From assembly GCA_017883065.1 (NCBI GenBank), contig JADGOG010000007.1:1-43234 (forward strand): DNA of 43,234 nucleotides. The letters run 5' to 3'. Positions 15,205 to 23,117 of this stretch are shown one piece after another (the stretch's first letter is position 1; every line of letters starts with the position of its first letter). This stretch comes from Acidimicrobiales bacterium (GTDB lineage Bacteria > Actinomycetota > Acidimicrobiia > Acidimicrobiales > RAAP-2). The position numbers and the translations under genes are program-made. The notes under the pieces are model-generated. The model was not told where the DNA came from. It ran no database searches and was given only the letters and a program-made list of their open reading frames with translations.

Positions 15205-16212
15205 TCAGCGATCGAGCAGGGGGTCCTCGGGTCGGCGCACCGTGCGGCCCGACTGGCGGGCCAGGCGCCAGGCGATCCCCGACATGGCCTCCAGGGCGAT
15301 CCGGTTGCCCAGGTAGGCGGTGACCTCGGCGTGGTCGAACGGCGGCGCCAGTTCGACGATGTCCACGCCGGCCACCGGCAGCTCCATGGCGATCCGGCGC
15401 ACCGCATCGAGCAGCTGGCGTGGGCTGAGCCCCCCGGGCTCGGGCGTGCCGGTGGCCGGTGCCGAACCAGGGTCCACCACGTCGACGTCGACCGAGAGGA
15501 ACACCGCGTCGCACTCATCGGTGGCGATGGCGAAGGCCTCGGTGAGGCAGGTGTCGAGGCCCCGGCTCACCAGTTCGGACATCTCGTAGCTGCGCATGTG
15601 CTGCTCGGCCATCCAGTCGAGGGTCTCCCCCTCCGGCCAGTAGCCCCGCAGGCCGATCTGGAGAAACCGGTCCCCTCGGGCGGCACCGGACTCGATCAGC
15701 CGTCGCATCGGCGTCCCATGCCCCACCAACGAGCCGAACTGGGTGTCGGCGGTGTCGGCATGGGCGTCGAAGTGGATGACCGACACCCGACCCCAGCCCA
15801 CGTGGCGGGCCACTCCGGTGACGTCGGGCAGGGCGATGGTGTGGTCACCTCCGAGGATGATCGGCACCGCCCCCGAGGCGGCGATACGGGTCACCGCCTC
15901 CTCGAGGCGGGCCAGCGAGAGTTCGGTGTCACCCGAGGGCATCTCCACGTCGCCCACGTCCACCACTCCCAGTTCGACCAACGGGTCGACGCCCAGGGCC
16001 AGGCTCGGCCGCATCCCGTCGTGGGGCAGGTAGTCGGTGGTCCGGATGGCCAGCGGGCCGAACCGGGTTCCGGGACGGTGGCTGGTTCCCCCGTCGAAGG
16101 GCGCACCCACGATGACCGCCCGGGCGGCGGCGAAACTGGCCGGGTCGTCGAGATCGGCCGCCGGCACCCCGGCGAAGGTGGCATCGGGTCCGTACATGTT
16201 GCCCAGGCGCAT
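15205..16212 (-). CDS. Agmatinase-family ureohydrolase
   Basis: A 335-residue arginase/agmatinase-fold enzyme. All binuclear manganese motifs are present: GGDHTIALP, HFDAHADTAD and SVDVDVVDPGSAPATGTPEPGG. The family hydrolyses guanidino compounds to urea plus an amine; agmatine, guanidinobutyrate and guanidinopropionate enzymes look alike, so the substrate is open. The start is ATG at 16212 (MRLGNMYGPDATF), with GGGAG eight bases upstream, overlapping the end of the ferredoxin gene. The ORF-track start at 16605 reads through the ferredoxin in another frame. It is the last gene of the P450-ferredoxin series. Confidence 0.88.
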   Translation of the reverse strand: MRLGNMYGPDATFAGVPAADLDDPASFAAARAVIVGAPFDGGTSHRPGTRFGPLAIRTTDYLPHDGMRPSLALGVDPLVELGVVDVGDVEMPSGDTELSLARLEEAVTRIAASGAVPIILGGDHTIALPDVTGVARHVGWGRVSVIHFDAHADTADTQFGSLVGHGTPMRRLIESGAARGDRFLQIGLRGYWPEGETLDWMAEQHMRSYEMSELVSRGLDTCLTEAFAIATDECDAVFLSVDVDVVDPGSAPATGTPEPGGLSPRQLLDAVRRIAMELPVAGVDIVELAPPFDHAEVTAYLGNRIALEAMSGIAWRLARQSGRTVRRPEDPLLDR

Positions 16213-16220
16213 GATCGGGT

Positions 16221-16427
16221 TCAGCTCCCGGTCTCGTCGATGGCGGAGATGGCGTACTCGGGGCAGTTGGCGATGGCCAGGCGGGCCTTGTCCTCCAGAT
16301 CGGCAGGTACGGTCCCGTCGCCCACCACCGAGGCGAGCCCGTAGTCGTCGACCTCGAAGAGCTGGGGTGCCAATCCGTAGCAGCGGGCATGACCCTGGCA
16401 CTTGTCCGGGTCCACCCGGATCCTCAC
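16221..16427 (-). CDS. 3Fe-4S ferredoxin, P450 redox partner type
   Basis: A 68-residue ferredoxin that the ORF track shows only as the tail of a longer frame. The sequence MRIRVDPDKCQGHARCYGLAP has C10, H13 and C16 (CxxHxxC in place of CxxCxxC), and C55-Pro supplies the third ligand, so a single 3Fe-4S cluster is expected. This is the usual partner of actinobacterial class I P450s. The GTG start at 16427 overlaps the P450 TGA (GTGA), giving direct translational coupling. A ferredoxin reductase is not in the window. Confidence 0.9.
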   Translation of the reverse strand: MRIRVDPDKCQGHARCYGLAPQLFEVDDYGLASVVGDGTVPADLEDKARLAIANCPEYAISAIDETGS

Positions 16428-17626
16428 GGGAACACCACCGGCAGTTGACGGGGGCCCCGAACCTGACCACCGGCCCAGGTGACCTCGGCCTCGTCGGCCA
16501 GGTGGAACTCGGGTATGCGACGCAACCACTCCTCGATGGCCATCTGGAGTTCCATCCGGGCCAGGTTGGACCCGGCGCACCGGTGGATCCCCGAGCCGAA
16601 GGCAACGTGGCGGTTGAGCTCCCGGTCGAGGATGATCCGGTCGGCCTGCTCGAACGCCTCCGGATCCCGGTTGGCCGCCGGGAAGTTCATCAGCACCTTG
16701 TCGCCGGCCTTCATCGGGCAGCCGTTGAACTCGGTGTCCTCGGTGACCACACGGGCCATGGTGACCGGCGAGTAGGCCCGCAGCAGTTCCTCCACGGCCA
16801 GCGGCATGGCACCGGGATCGGAGACCAGGCGCCGGCGGTCCTCGGGATGGGCGGCCAGGTGCCACAGGGAGGACCCGATGGCACTCCAGGTGGTGTCGAC
16901 ACCGGCAATGAGGACCAGGGCGGCGATGCCGAGGACCAGGCTCTCCTCGACGGGGGCGCCCTCGAACTCGGAGTGGAGCAGGTCGCTCAACAGGTCGTCA
17001 CCCGGATCGGTCTTCCGCTTCGCCACCTCCTCGATGAAGAAGCCGATCAGCCCCTCGACCCCGCGCACGCGCCGCACCGGGTCGTCGGCGAACTCGAGGA
17101 CGTCCCGGACCCAGCCGGTGAAGGTGTCGGACAGCGAGGCCGGCACGCCCAAGATATGGGCGATCACCCGGACCGGGATCTGCTGGGCGTAGTCGCGGGC
17201 GGCGTCGGCTTCGCCTTTGGCCTCGAAGCCGTCGATGAGGTCGGCGCACAGCGCCCGGGTCATCGCCTCGTACCCCTCCACCCGTCGGTGGGAGAACCAG
17301 GGCAGGAGCAGTCGTCGGGTCCAGGTGTGCAGCGGAGGGTCCGCGGTGATCGGTGGCAGGCCGTAGGCGAGGACCGGCTCGTCGGGCGCATCACCGGCAA
17401 ATGGGATCACCGAGATCTCCGTCGACGAGAAACGCTCGACGTCGTGGGCCAGGTCGACCACGTCTTGGTAGCGGGTGGGCAACCAGGTGCTGCCCCGCCG
17501 CTCGGTGTGGGCGATCGGACAGGTGCTGCGGAGCGCGTCCCAGATCCCGAAGGGGTCGTTGACGTACTCGGGGTCGAGGACGTCGAAATCGGTGTCCCAC
17601 TGGGTGACCGGCGCTGGGGTTGTCAT
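16424..17626 (-). CDS. Cytochrome P450
   Basis: A 400-residue soluble bacterial P450. The oxygen-binding I-helix motif AGVDTT lies at 241-246, the K-helix ExxR is E280-R283 (EELLR), and the haem loop FGSGIHRCAG has ligand C350. The start at 17626 (MTTPAPVTQW) follows GAGGAG; the longer track start adds a Ser/Arg-rich leader. It hydroxylates an unknown substrate using the adjoining ferredoxin. It does not look like CYP125, the sterol C26 hydroxylase, but its place in a steroid-type cluster suggests a steroid or terpenoid substrate. In the mRNA, CCUC-GUUC-GAGG could form a small hairpin over the Shine-Dalgarno sequence. Confidence 0.92.
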   Translation of the reverse strand: MTTPAPVTQWDTDFDVLDPEYVNDPFGIWDALRSTCPIAHTERRGSTWLPTRYQDVVDLAHDVERFSSTEISVIPFAGDAPDEPVLAYGLPPITADPPLHTWTRRLLLPWFSHRRVEGYEAMTRALCADLIDGFEAKGEADAARDYAQQIPVRVIAHILGVPASLSDTFTGWVRDVLEFADDPVRRVRGVEGLIGFFIEEVAKRKTDPGDDLLSDLLHSEFEGAPVEESLVLGIAALVLIAGVDTTWSAIGSSLWHLAAHPEDRRRLVSDPGAMPLAVEELLRAYSPVTMARVVTEDTEFNGCPMKAGDKVLMNFPAANRDPEAFEQADRIILDRELNRHVAFGSGIHRCAGSNLARMELQMAIEEWLRRIPEFHLADEAEVTWAGGQVRGPRQLPVVFP

Positions 17627-17789
17627 GGTGCTCCTCGAACGAGGCAGGGACGATGATGCTGACAGAGGCCACGACGATTGTCGGCCTTCGCCCATCTTGG
17701 CACGCCACGGTCCTGATCGGACCGGCGGTCACTACCCACGGTGACGACCATCCTGGCGGCGATTCGGATCGCACGCCGGCGACCGGGTC

Positions 17790-18620
17790 TCAGACGGTGA
17801 GCCCTCCGTCGACCGAGAGCACGGCACCGGTGGTGTAGGAGGATTCGTCGGAGGCAATGAAGGCCACCGAGGCGGCGATCTCCGACGGGGTCGAGAATCC
17901 CATCGGAGTCATGATCTTGGACAGCTCCTTGAAGTCCGCCCCCTCGGGGAGCTCGAAGGTACCGATCAGCGGGGTGTCCACACCGCCCGGTGCCACCACG
18001 TTGACCCGCACCCCACGGGAGAGATACTCGGCGGCCAATGCCTTGGAGAACATGAGCAGTCCAGCCTTGGAGGCGCAGTAGGCCGCCGAGTAGGACTGAC
18101 CCATCAACGCGGTGTTCGACGCCACGTTGACAATGGATCCTCCGTGCTCCAGCAGGTAGGGCAGGGTGGCCCTGCACACCAGGAACGGGCCGGTGAGGTT
18201 GACGGCCAGGATCTTCTCCCACCGATCGAGGGGCATCTCCACCGTGTTGAAGAAGCCGCCGATGCCTGCCACGTTGCACACCACGGTCGGGGCGCCCAAC
18301 TCCTCCACCAGAGCCGTCACCGCTGCTGCCACCGACGACTCGGAGGTCACGTCGCATACGTAGCCCGCCGCCGTGCCTCCTTCTGCGTTGATCGCCTCCA
18401 CGGTGGCGGCCAGATTGTCCTCGGCCACGTCGAGGGCAGCCACCCGCGCCCCTTCCCGGGCGAGCCGCAGCGCGACCCCCTGGCCGATGCCCGACCCCGC
18501 CCCGGTGACCACGGCCACCTTGCCGTCGAACCGGCGGCCGGTGAACGAGCTGATGGCTGCGTCGGCGGCATCATGCTCGTCGCCCCCTTGGCCCAAGGTG
18601 ACCCGTTGGATAGGACTCAT
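17790..18620 (-). CDS. Short-chain dehydrogenase/reductase (SDR)
   Basis: A 276-residue classical SDR. The NAD(P)-binding motif is VVTGAGSGIGQG, with CNVAGIGG in place of NNAG, a catalytic Ser in NVASNTALMG and the Tyr-Lys pair in YCASKAG; a typical C-terminus SYTTGAVLSVDGG follows. An Asp at the end of strand 2 (VAALDVAE) favours NAD over NADP. It would oxidise or reduce a hydroxyl/keto group, perhaps on a ring intermediate. The ATG overlaps the stop of the upstream acyl-CoA ligase (ATGA), with a GGAAGGAAG Shine-Dalgarno. The 163-base gap to the P450 start holds only a small GGTCC-TGATC-GGACC hairpin. Confidence 0.9.
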   Translation of the reverse strand: MSPIQRVTLGQGGDEHDAADAAISSFTGRRFDGKVAVVTGAGSGIGQGVALRLAREGARVAALDVAEDNLAATVEAINAEGGTAAGYVCDVTSESSVAAAVTALVEELGAPTVVCNVAGIGGFFNTVEMPLDRWEKILAVNLTGPFLVCRATLPYLLEHGGSIVNVASNTALMGQSYSAAYCASKAGLLMFSKALAAEYLSRGVRVNVVAPGGVDTPLIGTFELPEGADFKELSKIMTPMGFSTPSEIAASVAFIASDESSYTTGAVLSVDGGLTV

Positions 18621-20251
18621 TGGTTGCTTCCTTCCTGTGGTGATGAGAACCGTTCGCGCAATTCGTGTTTCAGGATCTTCCCGGCCGGATTGCGTGGCAC
18701 CGTGTCGACCAATTCGAGCTGTTCGGGTATGGCCTGGACCCGGAGGCCCTCGGCCTTCAGGTAGTCGACCATGGCCTCGAACCCGAAGGTGGATCCCTCG
18801 GTCACCGAGACCACGGCACAGGCACGCTCCCCGGTCTTCGGGTCGGGCAGGCCGATGACGGCCACGTCGGCAACGGCTGGGTGGGCGTAGAGGAGGTCCT
18901 CGACCTCCTTGGCCGAGATGTTCTCACCGTGCCGGATGATCACGTCCTTGAGGCGGCCGGTGATGGTGACGTAGCCGTCCTCGTCGACGATGCCGAGATC
19001 GCCGGTGCGGAAGTAGCCGTCCTCGTCGAAGGCGTCGGCATCGAGGGACGGGTCGAGATAGCCCCGGATGACCTGGTGGCCCTTCAGCCGGATCTCCCCT
19101 TCTTCGCCGGGGCCGGCCCGTTTCCCGCCGAGGGTGACCACGATGAGATCCACGCCCGGCGTGGGGCGGCCCTCGGTGTCGGCCAACTTCGTGTCGGGAT
19201 CCTCGGTGGTGGCCATCACCACGATGGGTGCCTCGGTCAGCCCGTACCCAGAGATGATGCCAACCCCGCCGATCTCCGCCTTGAGGTCATGGTGGAGCTG
19301 GGGCGGCTTCGGCGCACCCCCTCCGGGATACGAACGCACATTGGGGAAGATCGGGCCGCCGCCCGCCGCCCGCTGGGCGGCCAGGTAGGCCATGTGGAAG
19401 GGCGTGCCCGATCCGGCCAGTGTGACGCCGTTCTCCGCCAGGAACGAGGGGGTCACCTTGGGGTCGAACGTCTCGGTAGTCAACAGCGTGCACCCGGTGA
19501 ACAGCGCGGCGATGAGCCACCCGATCCCACCGATGTGGGTGAAGGGGAAGATGAGCGCCGACACATCATCGGGCCGGATGTCCAGGCACTCGGCCATGGC
19601 CAACGCCGAGGCCATCACCGTCAGGTCGGTGTGCGGCGCACCTTTGGGATCGGCGGTAGTGCCCGAGGTGTAGAAGAGCCATCGGACCGGCGCGTCAACG
19701 GCGCGGTCCGGGGGCTCGTCGACGTCGGGAAGGACGGCCGGATCGCCGTCGGGGAGGTCGCGGTCGACCACCAGCACCGACAGTCCGTCTCGCCCGGCCG
19801 CGATCTCCCGTGCCATGGCCTCGAAGTCGAAGCCCCGGTAGACGGTCGGAACGATCAGGAGCGAGGCAGTGCTCTGAGCAGTGATGAACCCCACCTCACG
19901 CCCCCGGTAGATGGGGATCAGGGGATTCTGGCGGGCGCCCAGCCGGGCCAGCGCCCCCACCAGCACCAGCGACTCGTTCCAAGTGGGGAGCTCCCAGCTG
20001 ACCCCGGTGTCGCGGGTCACTCCGTGGTCGACGAACAGACCCGCGGCCGCCCGCAGACAGGCATCACGGTATGCGCCGAAGGTCAGCTCCTTGCCGGTGT
20101 CCTCATGGGCCAGCACCGCGTCGGGGGTGGCTGCTGCCCTCCGTTCGATGAGCTCCCACAGGGTCGACGCCCCCACCCAGCCACGGGCGGCGGTCCGCTG
20201 GCCCAGCTCGTCGATGAAGTCGGTGCCCTCAGCTCTGACAACAGCACTCAC
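18617..20251 (-). CDS. AMP-forming acyl-CoA ligase (ANL superfamily)
   Basis: A 544-residue adenylate-forming ligase. The P-loop is YTSGTTADPKGAPHT, the A5 region is ISGYGLTEAP, the hinge/A8 region is YFRTGDLGIVDEDGYVTITGRLKDVIIRHGENI, and the catalytic lysine is in NPAGKILKHEL. It activates a carboxylate as the acyl-AMP and forms the CoA thioester. It resembles cyclohexanecarboxylate-CoA ligase types; the substrate is not readable. The start is GTG at 20251, overlapping the stop of the preceding ligase (GTGA). Two ligases in direct coupling suggest two related acids from one pathway. Confidence 0.88.
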   Translation of the reverse strand: MSAVVRAEGTDFIDELGQRTAARGWVGASTLWELIERRAAATPDAVLAHEDTGKELTFGAYRDACLRAAAGLFVDHGVTRDTGVSWELPTWNESLVLVGALARLGARQNPLIPIYRGREVGFITAQSTASLLIVPTVYRGFDFEAMAREIAAGRDGLSVLVVDRDLPDGDPAVLPDVDEPPDRAVDAPVRWLFYTSGTTADPKGAPHTDLTVMASALAMAECLDIRPDDVSALIFPFTHIGGIGWLIAALFTGCTLLTTETFDPKVTPSFLAENGVTLAGSGTPFHMAYLAAQRAAGGGPIFPNVRSYPGGGAPKPPQLHHDLKAEIGGVGIISGYGLTEAPIVVMATTEDPDTKLADTEGRPTPGVDLIVVTLGGKRAGPGEEGEIRLKGHQVIRGYLDPSLDADAFDEDGYFRTGDLGIVDEDGYVTITGRLKDVIIRHGENISAKEVEDLLYAHPAVADVAVIGLPDPKTGERACAVVSVTEGSTFGFEAMVDYLKAEGLRVQAIPEQLELVDTVPRNPAGKILKHELRERFSSPQEGSNQ

Positions 20252-21879
20252 GATGCCCTCACTCCGTTCGTCTGATGGATCGGTTCGGCCCCGGCTCGAG
20301 CTGCGACCGCGTCGGTGTCGGCGGCCAGATCGGCCAAGGACCTCTTGTCTATCTTCATCATCGAGGTGACCGGGAGGGTCTCCATGACGACCAGCCGGTC
20401 AGGGGCCTTGTAGTCGGCCAGCGCGGTGCGGACAAGACCCCGGAGGTCCTCGAGCAGCCGGTCGTGGTCGGCGTCGGCCGGCTCGGCCAGAGTGACGAAG
20501 GCCACCCCGATCTCCCCGAGGACCGGATCCGGTGCCCCCACCACGGCGACCTGGCCCACCTCGGGATGGCCGCTCAGTACCCCTTCCACCTCGGCCGGGT
20601 AGACGTTGTAGCCGCCCCGGATGTAGAGCTCGTTGGCCCGTCCCACCAGATGGAGGTTGTGGGCAGGGTCGAGGAACCCGAAGTCACCGGTAGTGAGCCA
20701 TCCGTCGTCCCCCAGTACCGAACGGGTGGTCGGCTCGTCCACGACCAGGCCGCCCGCCCCCGGCCCGGTGGGAGGTCCACCCCAGTAGCCGACCATCACC
20801 GCCGGGGACGAGAGGCGCACCCGTCCGACCTCGCCGGTGGCCACCTCCCGCCCGTCGTCGTCGGCCACGACCAGGGACACGCCGGGCACCGGTCGACCGA
20901 CCGTGGTGGCCACCACCTCGTCGGCGTCCCCGGGGACGGTGCCGGTCCCGAGGGATGCCTCGGTCGAGGTGTATCGGACGACCACGGGCACACCCAGCCG
21001 CTCCTGCATGGCCGCCACCAGTTCGGGCGGCACTCGGGAGGCTCCGGTGCCGGCGATCCGCAACGAGGACACGTCAGCCGCCTCCAGGTCGGGGTGCGCC
21101 ATCACCAATGCCCACTGGGTGGGCACCCCCTGGGCCACGGTGATCCGCTCGACCTCCATGATGTGGATGGTGTCGGCCGCCCGCCACGGCGTGGGCGTGA
21201 TCACCGTGGTGATTCCGTTGGCGATCTCGTCCCACATCCGGGTCATCGAGCCCACGTGGGCAAACGGAAGCGGGGACAGTCGTCGGTCGCCCGCTTCCGA
21301 CAGCACGTCGGTGCCGTCAGCCACCGCCCGCAACCGCTGATGATCGAAGATCGCCCCCTTGGGCAGCCCGGTGGTGCCGCTGGTCCACACCACCGCCACC
21401 GGATCTGACGTTTCCAGGCGCGGACGGTCGATCGGAGCGGGCCCCGATGTCGCCTCGCGGACGACCGATCGCTGGACGACCACGCCGGTCGGTCCGGCCG
21501 GCACCCTGGCACCCTCGTCGATCACCGTGAGCACCGGCCGGGTCCGGTCGAGGATCGATGCGACCTCGGTCGCTCCGAGGCGCGTGTTGATCCCCGAGGT
21601 GATGGCGCCAAGGCGCACCGCGGCGGCGAAGCAGACCATGTAGTCGATGGAGCTGGGGAGGAGCAGGCACACCACCGATCCCCGGGTGACCCCACGATCG
21701 GCGAAGAGTCCGGCCACCCCGTCAGCGGCGCGGTCCCACTCGGCGAAGGTCACCGTTCGCCGCGGGCTCTCCGCCGTCAGCGGTTCCACGTAGGCCTCGA
21801 CGTCGGCGTTGTCCCCGGCCGCGGCGCGCAGCACCTCGGTCACCGTCTCGAACTGCCCCACTATCTGACGCACCGTCAT
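20248..21879 (-). CDS. AMP-forming acyl-CoA ligase (ANL superfamily)
   Basis: A 543-residue adenylate-forming ligase. The P-loop is WTSGTTGLPKGAIFDH, the aromatic/Thr motif is VRYTSTEASLG, the hinge is WLTTGDFGFLDPAHNLHLVGRANELYIRGGYNVYP, and the C-terminal lysine lies in VTSMMKIDKRSL. No Shine-Dalgarno precedes the ATG, but TACAGT (a TANNNT -10 candidate) ends 11 bases upstream on this strand, so transcription could start just before the codon. If so, the gene heads its own operon (ligase-ligase-SDR). The 71 bases up to the alcohol dehydrogenase stop hold nothing else. Confidence 0.88.
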   Translation of the reverse strand: MTVRQIVGQFETVTEVLRAAAGDNADVEAYVEPLTAESPRRTVTFAEWDRAADGVAGLFADRGVTRGSVVCLLLPSSIDYMVCFAAAVRLGAITSGINTRLGATEVASILDRTRPVLTVIDEGARVPAGPTGVVVQRSVVREATSGPAPIDRPRLETSDPVAVVWTSGTTGLPKGAIFDHQRLRAVADGTDVLSEAGDRRLSPLPFAHVGSMTRMWDEIANGITTVITPTPWRAADTIHIMEVERITVAQGVPTQWALVMAHPDLEAADVSSLRIAGTGASRVPPELVAAMQERLGVPVVVRYTSTEASLGTGTVPGDADEVVATTVGRPVPGVSLVVADDDGREVATGEVGRVRLSSPAVMVGYWGGPPTGPGAGGLVVDEPTTRSVLGDDGWLTTGDFGFLDPAHNLHLVGRANELYIRGGYNVYPAEVEGVLSGHPEVGQVAVVGAPDPVLGEIGVAFVTLAEPADADHDRLLEDLRGLVRTALADYKAPDRLVVMETLPVTSMMKIDKRSLADLAADTDAVAARAGAEPIHQTNGVRAS

Positions 21880-21950
21880 ACCGGGGGCCGACTGTACTCG
21901 GGACCGGTCACCGACCGACGATGCCCCTCACCCGGCGAGGTTGGTGCACA

Positions 21951-23060
21951 TCACGAGAAGGTGAGGACACCTCGGGCCAGTTTGCCCGCCTCCATGTCCT
22001 CGACGATCTCGCGGAACCCTTCCACCGGGCGCTGCTCGGTGACCAGCTCATCGAGGAGGAGCGCTCCGGACAAGTAGAGCTCGACCATCAACGGGATGTC
22101 GTGGTGGGGACGGGACGAGCCGTAGCGGCAGCCGAGGAGGCCGCGGTCCACGTAGGCCAGGGCGTTGACGTCGACCGAAACCTCGGTTCCCTGAGGAGGG
22201 ATGCCGATGGCCAGGGCGTTGCCGCCCCAGTCGAGCACGTCCAGGGCGTTGCGCAACACGGCGGGATGGCCCACGCAGTCGAACGACCAGTTGACCCCTC
22301 CGGTCCAGCCGAGGGCGCCGGACACTCGATCCGGGCCGGGTGGCACCAGCTCGCGGATGGCGGCCACCGCGTCGGTGGCCGACGCGTCGACGAAGTGGGT
22401 GGCCCCGAACTGGCGTGCGAGGTTCTCCTTGGAGGCCAGCATGTCCACCGCGATGATCCGGCTCGCCCCGGCGATCCGGAGGCCTTGGATCACGTTCAGC
22501 CCGACCCCTCCGACGCCAAAGACGGCGGCGGTCTCGCCCGCCTGGACCTTGGCCCTGTTGAGCACCGACCCCACGCCGGTCAGGACGCCGCACCCGATGA
22601 GGCACGCCGAGGTCATGGGCACGTCTTTGGAGATCTTGACCGCCTGGACTTCCTTGATCACCGTCTGTTCGGTGAACACCGAGGTGCCGGCGAAATTGGA
22701 TGCCGGCTCGCCCTTGTAGGTGAACGGCTGCGAGACATTGCCCAGGGTCTTCACGCACCAGGTCGGATGTCCGGTGCTGCAGGCCCGACACGTTCCGCAG
22801 CTGGCCAGGGTGGCGATGACCACATGGTCCCCGGCCTTGACCGAGGTGACCTCGGAACCCACTGACTCGACCACACCGGCGCCTTCGTGCCCGAGGACCG
22901 AGGGCGCCTTCCACGGGATGGTCCCGTTGATCACCGACAGGTCGCTGTGGCAGACGCCCGCGGCGCCGATCTGGACGCGGACCTCGTTCGGCCCGGGGTC
23001 TCGGATACCCAGTTCATCGGTGACTTCTGCGTCGCCACCCGTATAGACGATGCCTCGCAT
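21951..23060 (-). CDS. Zinc-dependent alcohol dehydrogenase (MDR superfamily)
   Basis: A 369-residue zinc alcohol dehydrogenase. Catalytic-zinc ligands are the Cys in GVCHSDLS, the His in GHEGAG and the Cys in LIGCGVLTG. The structural-zinc lobe is CGTCRACSTGHPTWC, and the NAD-binding motif is GVGGVGLNV, with VDML after strand 2. It resembles mycobacterial AdhD/AdhB-type enzymes and would oxidise a primary or secondary alcohol, possibly the product of the P450. AAAGGAGGGG just upstream of the ATG is the strongest Shine-Dalgarno in the window. The gene follows the FadD3-like ligase by 57 bases. Confidence 0.9.
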   Translation of the reverse strand: MRGIVYTGGDAEVTDELGIRDPGPNEVRVQIGAAGVCHSDLSVINGTIPWKAPSVLGHEGAGVVESVGSEVTSVKAGDHVVIATLASCGTCRACSTGHPTWCVKTLGNVSQPFTYKGEPASNFAGTSVFTEQTVIKEVQAVKISKDVPMTSACLIGCGVLTGVGSVLNRAKVQAGETAAVFGVGGVGLNVIQGLRIAGASRIIAVDMLASKENLARQFGATHFVDASATDAVAAIRELVPPGPDRVSGALGWTGGVNWSFDCVGHPAVLRNALDVLDWGGNALAIGIPPQGTEVSVDVNALAYVDRGLLGCRYGSSRPHHDIPLMVELYLSGALLLDELVTEQRPVEGFREIVEDMEAGKLARGVLTFS

Positions 23061-23117
23061 GGCAACCCCTCCTTTTCTTGTCGATCTCAGTTGGTCTGCC
23101 GCGCCGCGTCGCGGTGG

